Notes: generated from the sequence alone by a model not told the origin. Numbered from the stretch's first letter, positions 1-9,174 are shown. The stretch is 56,675 bases of DNA from an uncultured Clostridium sp. (GCA_900543885.1 UQTA01000015.1:1-56675); one strand, 5' to 3'. Program-made: numbers and translations.

Positions 1-250
1 CTTCTTCCCAGTATGGGGTATCAAGACCGTTGATGCGGACTACGCGTTCACAGCCACGATAATTGATTTCCTTTAATGCATGATACAGAGAAAAACGAGC
101 TGCATCCTTCTGGTTCTCAGCAACTGCATCCTCCAGATCCAGCATAATAGAGTCTGGTTTATAAATATATGGATCCTTGATCAGACCTGGTTTCTGTGCA
201 TTTAAGAACATCATGGTCCTTCTTAAGCGCTTCTTATTTGCATTGATCAT
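1..250 (-). CDS. citE: Citrate lyase beta subunit CitE, N-terminal part (runs off the window)
   Basis: Only the first 83 residues are present; the rest lies left of position 1. They begin MINANKKRLRRTMMFLNA and contain DSIMLDLEDAVAENQKDAAR, the characteristic early segment of the CitE/HpcH aldolase-like barrel. CitE is the citryl-ACP lyase subunit that releases acetyl-ACP and oxaloacetate. The ATG overlaps the citD stop as ATGA, so the two genes are translationally coupled in the usual citD-citE order. Catalytic residues further on cannot be checked. Confidence 0.93.
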   Translation of the reverse strand, partial: MINANKKRLRRTMMFLNAQKPGLIKDPYIYKPDSIMLDLEDAVAENQKDAARFSLYHALKEINYRGCERVVRINGLDTPYWEE

Positions 251-546
251 CTTACTGCACCTCCCCATGGAATGTCCTCGATCTGGTCAACAGAACGGAA
301 TACTGCACCTTCTACTCTTGCCTTAATGGTGCAGTCCAATGCGCCCTTGTCCACCACTGAAATTTTTACATTCTTTACTTCCAGGTTTTCCAGTGTCTGA
401 AGGACTACCTTGCGGATCTGGTTGCCATACTGATTGATCACAGCACTTTCCAGGTTAAACTCAACAGAACCATTTCCCGGTTCTACGGTTACCTGACAGT
501 CACTGGATTCCAGCGTTCCTGCCATGGCCGGTTTCTTGATCTCCAT
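247..546 (-). CDS. citD: Citrate lyase acyl carrier protein (gamma subunit) CitD
   Basis: A 99-residue protein of the usual CitD length. The N-terminal AGTLESSD segment contains the serine that in this family carries the phosphoribosyl-dephospho-CoA arm. CitD is the swinging-arm carrier for the acetyl and citryl groups handled by CitF and CitE in the cytoplasmic citrate lyase complex. A strong AGGAGGAAAG ribosome binding site precedes the ATG. It overlaps citE by 4 bases. The gap of about 300 bases to the upstream hydratase gene is filled with palindromes, so citD may have its own promoter or depend on read-through; that point is inference. Confidence 0.95.
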   Translation of the reverse strand: MEIKKPAMAGTLESSDCQVTVEPGNGSVEFNLESAVINQYGNQIRKVVLQTLENLEVKNVKISVVDKGALDCTIKARVEGAVFRSVDQIEDIPWGGAVR

Positions 547-726
547 TTTTCTTTCCTCCTGTTTTATGTTCTCTTGGAATCTTTTTGTTCCTGATTTTCA
601 TTGTTCTCTCAAAATCTTTTACTATGTTTGCTGTTCTCCCATGGATAAACAGATTTCAAACAGGTACTGCCACACATTTTCCTGCCTTTTAGAGACCGAA
701 AAATGCATGGCACTATGTTTACACTC

Positions 727-776
727 AGGTCTCCCGCGCTGACGCGCTCCACTGCCTGCTTGCGCAGGCGAGACCT
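727..776. repeat. Intergenic palindrome, first of a pair
   Basis: The ends AGGTCTC and GAGACCT are inverted, and the interior folds as GCCTGC-TTGC-GCAGGC. It sits in the 302-base gap (547-848) between the hydratase stop and citD. The rest of that gap, 547-726, shows no gene or clear RNA feature. Confidence 0.6.
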
Positions 777-780
777 TCGT

Positions 781-841
781 TAATGGCTCGTAAAAAACAA
801 ATGTCTGCTGCGCAGCCGCTTGTTTTTTCCTTCGCTCATTA
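781..841. terminator. Palindrome with flanking A/T runs, probable terminator of the hydratase gene
   Basis: Long imperfect hairpin: the left arm TAATGGCTCGTAAAAAACAA faces the right arm TTGTTTTTTCCTTCGCTCATTA (partial complement), with GCTGCGCAGC at the centre. It lies 8 bases beyond the hydratase stop on the minus strand. A/T runs on both sides would allow termination in either direction, and it may partly insulate citD from upstream transcription. Confidence 0.55.
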
Positions 842-848
842 TATGATA

Positions 849-3155
849 CTACTTTAATCCCTTTTTTGCACGGTTATAATTAATCAGACAGCCTGCTTTT
901 ACGATCTTTCTTTCATCTGCCGTCATATCTGCCACATACAGGCTGATTTCTTTTACTGCCTTGGTATCTGCATTAATCACATAAGCCTTAATGTCTTTTA
1001 AATCACCATCCAGTGCTGCTTTTGCACCTGGAACGTAGATATAGTCGCCTACTTCAAATTCCGGTTCTTCCACCATCTGGAATGGGATCATGCCCCAGTT
1101 CATTACATTAGAACGATAACGCTTGGTTGCGTATTCCTTTGTAATGTTTGCCAGTCCGCCGATCACTCTCTGGCAGCTTGCAGCCTGTTCTCTTGCAGAA
1201 CCATCACCAGGCTTTACAGCATAGATCATGCTTCCGATCTCTGTTTCCATTTCATTTACATTTTCCTGGCCTGAAATGGTATGGATGGCATCAAATACAC
1301 CATTCAGATCTGTATCCAGCTCAGACGGATCTTGACCTGCATTTCTTGCTTTCTCCAGTTTATCAACTGCCTTGCTTCTTCCTACATATTCAGGATCTCT
1401 TCTGGATAATGTAAATTCAGCCAGTCCCAGTGGATTGGAACGATAGGAGGATGTTTCACCAGATGGGATCAGCTCATCTGTGGTAGTTACTTCGTCCATG
1501 ATCTTGGAGCATACCTTTAAGAGAATATTATCAGTTAATGGGCTCATTTCCGGCCAGTCCTTGATATTTGGGCCATATACCAGGCTGTCCTCCTCATGGG
1601 CTGCATTGTAGCCATTGTATACACGACGGTCATAAACAGTCTTATCAAAATCGTGTTCAGGAACATCACCCCAGCAGTCTAAGTCGGTAGCTGGTGTAAG
1701 GATACCGCCGTTTGCTGCGGTTGCTGCAATAGAACGTGCATCCATTAAAGCTACTGCAGACATCTGGCCATTTCCTGGCTTGCTGCCTTCCCTGTTCGGG
1801 AAGTTTCTGGTTGTATGACGGATACTTAATCCATTGTTGCAAGGTGTATCACCGGCGCCAAAGCATGGTCCACAGAATGCAGTTCTGATAACAGCGCCTG
1901 CTTCCATAAGCTCTGCTATAAATCCCTTTCTTACCAGGTCGATAAATACAGGCTGGGAAGATGGATATACAGCCAGTGAGAATTCTCCGTCTCCACAGCT
2001 CTTTCCCTTTAATGCATGGGCTGCTTCTACTACGTTGGTAAAGTTACCGCCTGCACAGCCTGCGATGATTCCCTGCTGGACTCTTAAATGTCCGTTTTCA
2101 ATTTTATCAGTCAGTGTAAATGGTGCTCTTCCGCCGCTGACTTTCTCTGCTTCTTTTTCTACACTTCTTAAAATATCACCCAGATTTGCATTTAACTCAT
2201 CGATCTCATATGTGTTGCTTGGGTGGAATGGAAGGGCGATCATTGGCTTAATGGTACTTAAATCCACGTAAACACAGCCATCATAGTAAGCTACATCTGC
2301 CGGATTTAACTCTTTGTAATCATCACCTCTGCCATGAGCTGTTAAAAATGCCTTTGTATCTTCATCAGTGCGCCAGATAGATGTTAAACAGGTAGTTTCT
2401 GTTGTCATAACATCTACACCGTTTCTGTAGTCTGTTGTCATAGAAGCAACACCAGGTCCTACAAATTCCATTACTTTATTCTTTACATAACCCTTCTTGA
2501 ATACTGCACCGATAATAGAAAGTGCCACGTCCTGAGGTCCGATGCCAGGTCCAGGTTTTCCGGTAAGATAAATAGCCACAACTCCCGGATAAGCCACATC
2601 ATATGTATCACACAACAGCTGTTTTACCAGTTCGCCGCCGCCTTCACCGATGGCCATGGTTCCCAATGCACCATAGCGGGTATGGGAGTCAGATCCTAAG
2701 ATCATACGTCCGCAGCCTGCATGCATTTCACGCATATACTGATGCATAACCGCAATGTGAGGTGGAACATAGATGCCGCCATACTTCTTTGCTGCGGAAA
2801 GACCAAACATATGGTCATCTTCGTTAATGGTTCCGCCTACTGCACAAAGGGAGTTATGACAATTAGTCAGTACATAAGGAACAGGGAATTTCTCCATTCC
2901 GGAAGCTTTTGCTGTCTGGATAACCCCTACGAATGTAATATCGTGGGATGTCATTGCGTCAAATTTAAGCTTTAAATGCTCCATGTCCCCAGAAGTGTTG
3001 TGGGCACTTAAAATAGAACAGGCCATAGTGCCTTTCTTTGCTTCTTCTTTATCTGCAGCTTTTCCTGTAAGAGCCTGTACCTTTGCTCCTTCAGACTCAG
3101 GTACGATCTCTGTGCCGTTTACAAGATAAATTCCTTCATCATATAACTTTACCAT
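849..3155 (-). CDS. Aconitase-family hydratase (YbhJ-like), probable aconitate hydratase
   Basis: 768 residues, matching single-chain aconitase-family hydratases. Seen: GSDSHTRYGALG (substrate/metal loop), the cluster ligand region AFCGPCFGAGD with GCAGGNFTN before it, and in the swivel domain GDGSAREQAA followed by RYRSNVMNWGMIPF, corresponding to the GSSREHAA and late Arg/Asn motifs of aconitases. The expected role is citrate/isocitrate interconversion with a [4Fe-4S] cluster. The start has an AAAAGGAG site. A LysR gene is divergent, citD-citE lie downstream, and isocitrate dehydrogenase is 5 kb away, all supporting citrate as substrate. The YbhJ subgroup has few characterised members, so another hydroxy-acid substrate is possible. 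Confidence 0.85.
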   Translation of the reverse strand: MVKLYDEGIYLVNGTEIVPESEGAKVQALTGKAADKEEAKKGTMACSILSAHNTSGDMEHLKLKFDAMTSHDITFVGVIQTAKASGMEKFPVPYVLTNCHNSLCAVGGTINEDDHMFGLSAAKKYGGIYVPPHIAVMHQYMREMHAGCGRMILGSDSHTRYGALGTMAIGEGGGELVKQLLCDTYDVAYPGVVAIYLTGKPGPGIGPQDVALSIIGAVFKKGYVKNKVMEFVGPGVASMTTDYRNGVDVMTTETTCLTSIWRTDEDTKAFLTAHGRGDDYKELNPADVAYYDGCVYVDLSTIKPMIALPFHPSNTYEIDELNANLGDILRSVEKEAEKVSGGRAPFTLTDKIENGHLRVQQGIIAGCAGGNFTNVVEAAHALKGKSCGDGEFSLAVYPSSQPVFIDLVRKGFIAELMEAGAVIRTAFCGPCFGAGDTPCNNGLSIRHTTRNFPNREGSKPGNGQMSAVALMDARSIAATAANGGILTPATDLDCWGDVPEHDFDKTVYDRRVYNGYNAAHEEDSLVYGPNIKDWPEMSPLTDNILLKVCSKIMDEVTTTDELIPSGETSSYRSNPLGLAEFTLSRRDPEYVGRSKAVDKLEKARNAGQDPSELDTDLNGVFDAIHTISGQENVNEMETEIGSMIYAVKPGDGSAREQAASCQRVIGGLANITKEYATKRYRSNVMNWGMIPFQMVEEPEFEVGDYIYVPGAKAALDGDLKDIKAYVINADTKAVKEISLYVADMTADERKIVKAGCLINYNRAKKGLK

Positions 3156-3181
3156 AATGATTCTTCTCCTTTTATCCCATG

Positions 3182-3348
3182 TCTAGTATAATCCACAATA
3201 ATTATCCGCCCCTTTCACTTGTCTAAATTTCCATCTGCCGCGTCAGCTTCAATCGACGATGCTACCGGCATCGCCTCATTCAGCTTCCTTGCACATGAAA
3301 ATTTATCCTGCGTGTAAGGGATCGGTAATTATCGTGGATTATACTAGT
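3182..3348. repeat. About 167-bp imperfect palindrome between the hydratase and lysR
   Basis: The outer arms are CTAGTATAATCCACAATAAT and its near-complement ending ATTATCGTGGATTATACTAG; similarity continues inward for about 50 bases per arm. The right arm (3295-3348) recurs without change at 13002-13055. It fills most of the 323-base gap between the hydratase start and the lysR start. The remainder is the AT-rich promoter region described next. Confidence 0.75.
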
Positions 3349-3404
3349 CACCAGCAGGTGACATATCCATTTGCTATATTTTAACTATACACCCCTTTAC
3401 TTTT

Positions 3405-3451
3405 ATAGGCAAATACTATATATATAATAACAGATATATATTTTTACCTAT
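3405..3451. promoter_or_regulatory. Candidate LysR operators in the divergent hydratase/lysR promoter
   Basis: ATAG-N7-CTAT at 3405-3419 is a T-N11-A dyad typical of LysR sites. A second inverted half, ending TTTTTACCTAT at 3441-3451, reads ATAGGTAAAAA on the other strand. A related half-site ATAGGTAAAAT occurs upstream of isocitrate dehydrogenase at 9175. The B. subtilis LysR protein CcpC binds ATAA-N7-TTAT dyads at the aconitase and citrate synthase genes, so the layout is familiar. Binding is inference. Confidence 0.5.
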
Positions 3452-3478
3452 GCAATGGATACGAAGGAGTTTTCCCCT

Positions 3479-4420
3479 ATGACAAGCCGTGAACTGGAAT
3501 ACATTAAAACAGTAGCCGATGAAAAAAGCATCTCTGCAGCCGCCAGAAAACTTTATATTGCCCAGCCTTCCTTAAGCCAGTCTTTGCAGCGGATCGAAGA
3601 AAACCTGGGTGCCCATCTTTTCAACCGGACACCTTCCGGACTGACCCTTACTTATGCAGGAAAACGCTGTTATCAGATGGCCTGTCAGGTTCTTAAGATA
3701 TACAGCGATTTTGAGACAGAAATAAGTGACATAAAGCAGCTAAAATCCGGACGGATCGTTATGGGAACGACCAACCATCTGGGAACCGTTATTCTTCCTA
3801 AGATCCTGCCGGAATTTAAGAAAAACAGTCCCTCTATTGAACTGGATATCCGCGAAGATAACACTGGAAAGCTGGAAGAACAGGTACTTACAGGTGCTAT
3901 GGATTTTGCTCTGCTCCATGCCCCAAAGCTGGCGCCAAATCCATTATTGGATTATGAAATTTTATCAGAAAACCCCTTTGTGATCGCACTGGCCCAGGGG
4001 CATCCATTGATCCAGAAAGCAAAAGAAAAACCGGGCTATCCATTCCCGGTCTTAGACGTGCGTCTATTAAAAAATGAACCATTGATCCTTCTCCATCCAC
4101 AACAGCGCATCCGCCACGTATCGGATGCTATTCTTGCAAAAGCCAGGATCACCCCTAATATCGTCCTGATATTGAAAAATTACGAAACGGCACAGCATCT
4201 GGCCGGTCAGGGCATAGGCATTACCTTTTTGCCTATGGAATATGCTGCCCTGACCTCCGCTGACCATCCGCCGGTACTTTTATCCATTGATGAGTCCTAC
4301 AGCCCCAGCTGGGATCTGAGTATCGCCTCCTTAAAAGGCGGATTTTTATCTAGGGCGGATCAGTATTTCCTTGAGCTGGTGCGACAGAAATTTTCGCAGC
4401 CAATAAAAAGCAGCATTTGA
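3479..4420 (+). CDS. LysR-family regulator divergent from the aconitase-family gene
   Basis: 313 residues from the ATG at 3479, preferred over the ATG at 3455 because AAGGAG (3464-3469) lies nine bases before it and the protein then begins exactly at the HTH (MTSRELEYIKTVADEKS). Residues 1-60 form the winged HTH with the classic AQPSLSQSLQRIEENLG recognition segment; the periplasmic-binding-like effector domain follows from about residue 87. It is divergent from the hydratase, the normal arrangement for a LysR and its target. It resembles the effector half of the double-HTH LysR at 9260. The ligand is probably an organic acid such as citrate, but that rests on context. Confidence 0.9.
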   Translation: MTSRELEYIKTVADEKSISAAARKLYIAQPSLSQSLQRIEENLGAHLFNRTPSGLTLTYAGKRCYQMACQVLKIYSDFETEISDIKQLKSGRIVMGTTNHLGTVILPKILPEFKKNSPSIELDIREDNTGKLEEQVLTGAMDFALLHAPKLAPNPLLDYEILSENPFVIALAQGHPLIQKAKEKPGYPFPVLDVRLLKNEPLILLHPQQRIRHVSDAILAKARITPNIVLILKNYETAQHLAGQGIGITFLPMEYAALTSADHPPVLLSIDESYSPSWDLSIASLKGGFLSRADQYFLELVRQKFSQPIKSSI

Positions 4421-4513
4421 CGCCCCATCCGCCAAAATGTCCTCTGGTACATCGTTTTGTAAATAACTATACTGATCACGTAGGATGCGGATTTGAGTGT
4501 GCAGGAGCATGGA

Positions 4514-6367
4514 TCATACCTCTATCTCAATATTGTATTTCTTCATCCAGTAATTTACCTGGATCATATACGCCAGCATCTGGGGGCCCGCCATCAACTG
4601 TCCATACCATGGTTTTCCATAGTCAGAAGGGCTTTCCAGGAATTTTTCTGTTTTTTTCCTATCTAAGAACTGTAAAACAGGTGCCGTACTGTCTTCTAAT
4701 ATCTCCCGCACCCGGCCTGCTAACAGAGCTTCATAGGCTTTGTCGTAGGTCTTGGGATAAGGGGATTTTCTGCGCCACAGCACCTCATCAGGCAGCAGGC
4801 CTGCTCCGGACATCCTTAAAAGATGCTTTGCCACACCATCTCTTGTTTTCATATCCCATGGCACATTCCACAAATACTCCACAATACGATGGTCCGCAAA
4901 GGGCACTCTTGCCTCCAGACCGGAATGCATGCTGGTGCGGTCCATGCGATCCAGCAAAGTCTGCATAAACCATTTCAGATTCAGCCATGCGATCTCTCGG
5001 CGGCGGGCTTCCTCTGGAGTGTCTTCTGCCAGTCTGGGCGTTTCTGCCACTGACTTTTCATAAGTTGCCTGCACATACTCATCCATGTGAAGTTCCTGGA
5101 TAAAATCATCGGCTAACAACACTTTTCTGGCAGAAAGATCCATCGTCCACGGAAATGTTTTCGCCTCAAAACATTCTTTTTTGTGAAACCACGGATACCC
5201 GCCAAATATCTCATCTGCACATTCTCCTGTAAGGGCTACCTTGTGGGTGCGGCTTACCTGAGAGCAGAAATACAGCAGAGAAGAGTCCACATCTGCCATA
5301 GCAGGAAGGTCTCTGGCTTCCACAGATGTATACAGCATATCTGCCTGTGTCACATTATCACATTCCAGATAATGATGGTCAGAACCTAAATATTTTACCA
5401 TGATATCCACAAAAGGCCGGTCCATAGAAGGCTGGAAAGCATTTGCTTTAAAATATTTCCGGTTATCCTTAAAATCAAAGGAAAATGTGGTCAGCTGCTT
5501 ATTTTTCTTCTTCAGTTCTTCCCCGCACACTGCAGACACCAGACTGCTGTCTACACCTCCGGATAAAAAAGTACACACCGGCACATCAGAAATGATCTGG
5601 CGGCGGATGGCATCCCGGACCAGAAAGGCCGTTTTTTCCACCGTTTTCTCATAGCTATCCTCATGAGGCCTGCTTTCCAGGTTCCAGTAGCATTCTGTAT
5701 GCAGACCAGATGCATTGCATATCAGATAATGTGCCGGAAGCAGCTCTTCTATATCCTTGAAAACGCCACAGCCGTAGGTTTTTGCAGGTCCAATGCTGAA
5801 TATTTCATTTAAACCCTTTTTATCCAGCTTGGGCGTAACTCCCGGATAGGCAAAAAGGCCCTTGATCTCTGATGAAAAAATGATCTGATCGTTAAAGCAG
5901 GTATAAAATAATGGTTTTACTCCAAGGCGGTCACGAAACAGCACTAACGTGTCTTTTACCGGGTCCATAATGGCAAAAGCGAAAATGCCGTTCATCTGCT
6001 TTACAAAATCCGGTCCATATTCTATATAGCCAGTTAAAATTACTTCTGTGTCGCTGGTGGTAGAAAATTCCCAGCCTTTTTTCATCAGGTCTTCTTTTAA
6101 TTCCCTGGTATTATACAGTTCCCCATTATATACGATCCCAAAGGTCTTATCTCCTGCTTTTTTAATGATAGGCTGGCGGCCGGATATCAGATCCCGCACT
6201 GACAGTCTCACATGAGCAAGCCCAAAATGGGAATACAGATAATTGCCCTGCTCATCTGGTCCCCGGTGCTTCTGTACCTTTTCCATGTCTTCCAGTATCT
6301 GTCTGTAATGGTCTTCTTTGGTGAGATAGTCAAAGTGGCTTTGATAAAATCCTGCGATCCCGCACAT
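4514..6367 (-). CDS. asnB: Glutamine-hydrolysing asparagine synthase AsnB
   Basis: 617 residues. The start at 6367 is fixed by Cys2 (MCGIAGF), the glutaminase nucleophile freed by Met removal, and by AGGAGGT at 6374-6380, six bases upstream; a longer frame reaching 6412 would bury Cys2. Residues 1-200 are the class II amidotransferase domain (HRGPDEQG, VYNGELYN), followed by the synthase domain with the SGGVDSS ATP-binding loop. It converts aspartate, glutamine and ATP to asparagine. Its ribosome binding site overlaps the stop of the upstream permease, so the two are probably one transcript. It converges on lysR with no obvious terminator in 4421-4513. Confidence 0.95.
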   Translation of the reverse strand: MCGIAGFYQSHFDYLTKEDHYRQILEDMEKVQKHRGPDEQGNYLYSHFGLAHVRLSVRDLISGRQPIIKKAGDKTFGIVYNGELYNTRELKEDLMKKGWEFSTTSDTEVILTGYIEYGPDFVKQMNGIFAFAIMDPVKDTLVLFRDRLGVKPLFYTCFNDQIIFSSEIKGLFAYPGVTPKLDKKGLNEIFSIGPAKTYGCGVFKDIEELLPAHYLICNASGLHTECYWNLESRPHEDSYEKTVEKTAFLVRDAIRRQIISDVPVCTFLSGGVDSSLVSAVCGEELKKKNKQLTTFSFDFKDNRKYFKANAFQPSMDRPFVDIMVKYLGSDHHYLECDNVTQADMLYTSVEARDLPAMADVDSSLLYFCSQVSRTHKVALTGECADEIFGGYPWFHKKECFEAKTFPWTMDLSARKVLLADDFIQELHMDEYVQATYEKSVAETPRLAEDTPEEARRREIAWLNLKWFMQTLLDRMDRTSMHSGLEARVPFADHRIVEYLWNVPWDMKTRDGVAKHLLRMSGAGLLPDEVLWRRKSPYPKTYDKAYEALLAGRVREILEDSTAPVLQFLDRKKTEKFLESPSDYGKPWYGQLMAGPQMLAYMIQVNYWMKKYNIEIEV

Positions 6368-6378
6368 ATGATAACCTC

Positions 6379-7830
6379 CTACAACAGCACACATGCCGCA
6401 AAAAACGTACACACAAGTCCAATGGAGACCGGCAGCATATTCCTTCTTGCTAATTCCACCGGATCCACATTACAGATAGCCGCTACCGGGATCAATCCCC
6501 AGGGCACTACCGTTCCGCCTCCGATAAAAATAGCGCTGATCTGCCCTAGACATGCAAGGATCGGTATGGAAGCGCCAGTGGCCGTTCCAAAAGTACGGGC
6601 CAGAGCACCTGTAAGAGGAAGACCGGAAAAACCGGAACCATCCAGTCCTGTGAGACCGCCGATGATCAGCTGCAGCAGCGCTGTCATATACCGGTTTAAA
6701 GGTGCATGATGTGCCAGCCATAAGGCCCAGTCATTTAAAATACCACGCTCATAGGAATCTCCTAAAATATGACTGATCCCGTCACCGCCTAAGAAGAAAA
6801 ACGCACCGATAACAATAACCGGAGCAAAAATGCGGATGGCAAATAAAAATCCATCTGTCACGTATTCTGTTACTTTTTCAAGAGAAGCTACCTTAAACTC
6901 CATAACGGCACCTACGCACATGAGAAGCACCGCAGTGCCCGCAACCAGGCTGGTAGCATCTCCTCCTTTTAACTGAAGCAGAAACATAAACAGAATATCT
7001 GCCAAAAAAGCCACAGGTGTAAGGATCGCCAGGATTATGGCATTCCCTGAAGCATTTTTTCTCTTTTCCGTTTTCCCGTTCTTTTCTCCCTGATATTCTG
7101 ATCTCAGCTCCTGATCCTTCCTTTTCTTTTCCACATTTTTCTCATTCATATTTATTTTATCCACATTTTTCTCATTCTGACCGGTCATTGCTCCACGATG
7201 GATCAAAAAAGCACTGCACACACAGGTAATACCCATGATCCAGAATAGCGGCCATCCTTTGCTTAAAATATCCGTTGTGGAAATATCTGCTGCTCCCGCT
7301 GAAATGGCCGGTGCCCCCTGGATCACAGCGTCATAACTCAGGGCAAATCCATGTCCAAACAGGTTCATTGCCATAGCTGCTGTCAGCGGTGTTAAGCCAG
7401 ACTGCACTGCAACCGGCAAAATCATCGCACCTACCAGTGCAACTGCCGGTGATGGCCACAAAAACAGGGAAAACACAAACATGATGCCGCCCAAGATCCA
7501 CCAGGAAACAGCCGGTGTCTTCATGATCTTTGACACCGGTTTTATAAGAAGGGCATCGCTTCCTAACTCCTGCAGACATTTAGAAAATGCTGTTATCAAG
7601 GCAATGGTAGCGATCACCTCCCTAAATTCGCTGATGGCATAGATAATAGAACTGAAAATGGTCTGTATCCCCCCGGCCAGACTTCTCTGCCCCACAAGGC
7701 CGATCCCGAAAAGAAAGACAATGCAGACCAGTGGAGTGTCTCTTCGCAATATCATGGTCAATAAGATCACCAACACGCCCACAAGATAGAACCAGTGGAC
7801 CGGTGTTAGTGTAATATAGGCTTCAGGCAT
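6379..7830 (-). CDS. Polytopic permease of ion-transporter type, substrate unknown (organic anion suspected)
   Basis: 483 residues with about 12 hydrophobic segments in two halves, joined by a highly charged cytoplasmic-type loop (about residues 215-260). Each half carries glycine-rich re-entrant-like stretches, for example GGLTGLDGSGFSGLPLTG and IFIGGGTVVPWG, as in the ion-transporter (IT) superfamily of citrate, dicarboxylate and Na+/H+ permeases. I cannot name the family with certainty. CAGGAG lies six bases before the ATG. Its place between isocitrate dehydrogenase and asnB suggests a tri- or dicarboxylate or an amino acid such as aspartate. The loop holds a 10-residue in-frame duplication (see 7130-7177). 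Confidence 0.7.
   Translation of the reverse strand: MPEAYITLTPVHWFYLVGVLVILLTMILRRDTPLVCIVFLFGIGLVGQRSLAGGIQTIFSSIIYAISEFREVIATIALITAFSKCLQELGSDALLIKPVSKIMKTPAVSWWILGGIMFVFSLFLWPSPAVALVGAMILPVAVQSGLTPLTAAMAMNLFGHGFALSYDAVIQGAPAISAGAADISTTDILSKGWPLFWIMGITCVCSAFLIHRGAMTGQNEKNVDKINMNEKNVEKKRKDQELRSEYQGEKNGKTEKRKNASGNAIILAILTPVAFLADILFMFLLQLKGGDATSLVAGTAVLLMCVGAVMEFKVASLEKVTEYVTDGFLFAIRIFAPVIVIGAFFFLGGDGISHILGDSYERGILNDWALWLAHHAPLNRYMTALLQLIIGGLTGLDGSGFSGLPLTGALARTFGTATGASIPILACLGQISAIFIGGGTVVPWGLIPVAAICNVDPVELARRNMLPVSIGLVCTFFAACVLL
7130..7177. repeat. 18-bp direct repeat inside the permease loop
   Basis: TCCACATTTTTCTCATTC occurs at 7130-7147 and 7160-7177, a period of 30 bases. In the protein this gives two consecutive decapeptides beginning NEKNV. 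The copies are in frame, so the loop was lengthened by a tandem duplication that leaves the reading frame intact. Confidence 0.85.
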
Positions 7831-7876
7831 AGAAAACTCCTGTATTTCATACTTACTACCATGGTATGCAATTTAC

Positions 7877-7905
7877 AAAAAAAGGACTCTGCACCGGCAG
7901 GAACC
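7877..7905 (-). terminator. Possible weak terminator or attenuator after isocitrate dehydrogenase
   Basis: On the minus strand an imperfect stem (GGTTCCTGC facing GCAGAGTCC around CGGT) is followed by seven T residues, in the 83-base gap before the permease. The stem has two mismatches, so partial termination is the most that can be claimed. Confidence 0.4.
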
Positions 7906-7913
7906 ATGAATAT

Positions 7914-9071
7914 CTATTTCAGTTTTTCAATGGTTTCAATGATATAATCGGTATATTCCTTTGCACTTGCATCCTCTGTAAAGGTAGTCAATACCACTTT
8001 CTGCTCTGTAGTACATACATCCAGTGCCTTTTCCAGAAGAACTTTTTTATCTGCATAGCCAATATGGGCTAACATCATTCCAGCTGCACGGATCAATGAA
8101 CTTGGATCTGCATATTCGCCTCTGCCGTGGCTCATAAGATATGGCGCTGTTCCATGAATTGCCTCAAACATAGCATATTTATTACCGATATTAGAGGAAG
8201 AAGCAGTTCCCAGTCCGCCCTGATGCTCCGCAGCAATATCCGTTACAATATCACCATACAGGTTTGGAAGTACAACTACTTCAATCCCCTTATTGAATTC
8301 AGGATCCAGCATCTTTGCACACATAGCATCTACCAGGCGCTCCTGGATCTCGATCTCCGGATATTCTTCACCTACTTTGCGCACTGCCTTAATAAAGTTT
8401 CCATCAGCCAGCTTTACGATATTTGCCTTTGTAACAATGGTCACGTTCTTCTTTCCATTTTTTCTTGCAAACTCAAAAGCAGCTCTTGCAATACGCTCGC
8501 TTCCCTGTTTGGTCTGTACCTTAAAATCTACTGCCAGATTTTCATCTACCTGGATGCCCTTATTGCCCCAGATATACTCGCCTTCAATATTCTCTCTGAA
8601 GAAGGTCCAGTCAATTCCCTTATCCGGAATACGGATTGGACGAACGGCTGCAAAAAGCTCCAGACCGCGGCGCAGCAGGCTGTTTGCTGATACCAGATTT
8701 GGCCACGGATCCCCAGCTCTTGGAGTTACCATCGGTCCTTTAATGATAACGTCACATTTTTTGATCTCTTCAAACACATCATCCGGCAGACTCTGCAGTC
8801 TGGCTGCTCTGTTTTCAATAGTCATACCTTCAATCTGACGCAGTTCTACTTTTCCGGAAGCGATCTCTTCCGGGATCAGTGCTTTGATCACCCGGACTGC
8901 CTGCTCCATGATAATGGGGCCAATGCCGTCTCCTGGAAGAATACCTACAATGATCTTATCCAGCTTTGAAAAATCTTTTACTTCTGTGTCCTGTTTCATC
9001 CGTTCGATCCGCTCAAATTCAGACTGGATCAACTCTCCAAATTTTTCCTGTGCCTGTGAAATAGCGCTCAT
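7914..9071 (-). CDS. icd: Isocitrate dehydrogenase (isocitrate/isopropylmalate dehydrogenase family)
   Basis: 385 residues. After a helical extension of about 37 residues comes IIVGILPGDGIGP, the family start. Also seen are the substrate loop with AVRPIRIPD and FFRENIEGEY, the catalytic region VTKANIVKLADG, the metal-binding LPNLYGDIVTDIAAEHQGG, and EAIHGTAPYLMSHGRGEYADPSS. The proximity of an aconitase gene favours isocitrate over isopropylmalate, giving 2-oxoglutarate for glutamate synthesis. The cofactor cannot be read reliably. AAAAGGAG precedes the ATG. Upstream (9072-9259) are LysR-type half-sites; a double-HTH LysR gene lies just beyond on the same strand. Confidence 0.88.
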   Translation of the reverse strand: MSAISQAQEKFGELIQSEFERIERMKQDTEVKDFSKLDKIIVGILPGDGIGPIIMEQAVRVIKALIPEEIASGKVELRQIEGMTIENRAARLQSLPDDVFEEIKKCDVIIKGPMVTPRAGDPWPNLVSANSLLRRGLELFAAVRPIRIPDKGIDWTFFRENIEGEYIWGNKGIQVDENLAVDFKVQTKQGSERIARAAFEFARKNGKKNVTIVTKANIVKLADGNFIKAVRKVGEEYPEIEIQERLVDAMCAKMLDPEFNKGIEVVVLPNLYGDIVTDIAAEHQGGLGTASSSNIGNKYAMFEAIHGTAPYLMSHGRGEYADPSSLIRAAGMMLAHIGYADKKVLLEKALDVCTTEQKVVLTTFTEDASAKEYTDYIIETIEKLK

Positions 9072-9174
9072 TTTCTCTTCTCCTTTTCTGATATGATTTG
9101 ATCACCAAACCACCTGCCTGAACTGTAACTATTTCTATACTTGTTTATACTTTTATGATAGTACAATGTTTGTA

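Noticed and set aside
1834..2271. 145-codon plus-strand open frame opposite the aconitase-family gene
   Set aside because: Lies entirely antisense to a well-conserved coding region, has no ribosome binding site and reads like the shadow of its codons.
4417..4968. 183-codon plus-strand open frame opposite the end of asnB
   Set aside because: Antisense to the conserved synthase domain, Pro/His/Ser-rich, no recognisable domain.
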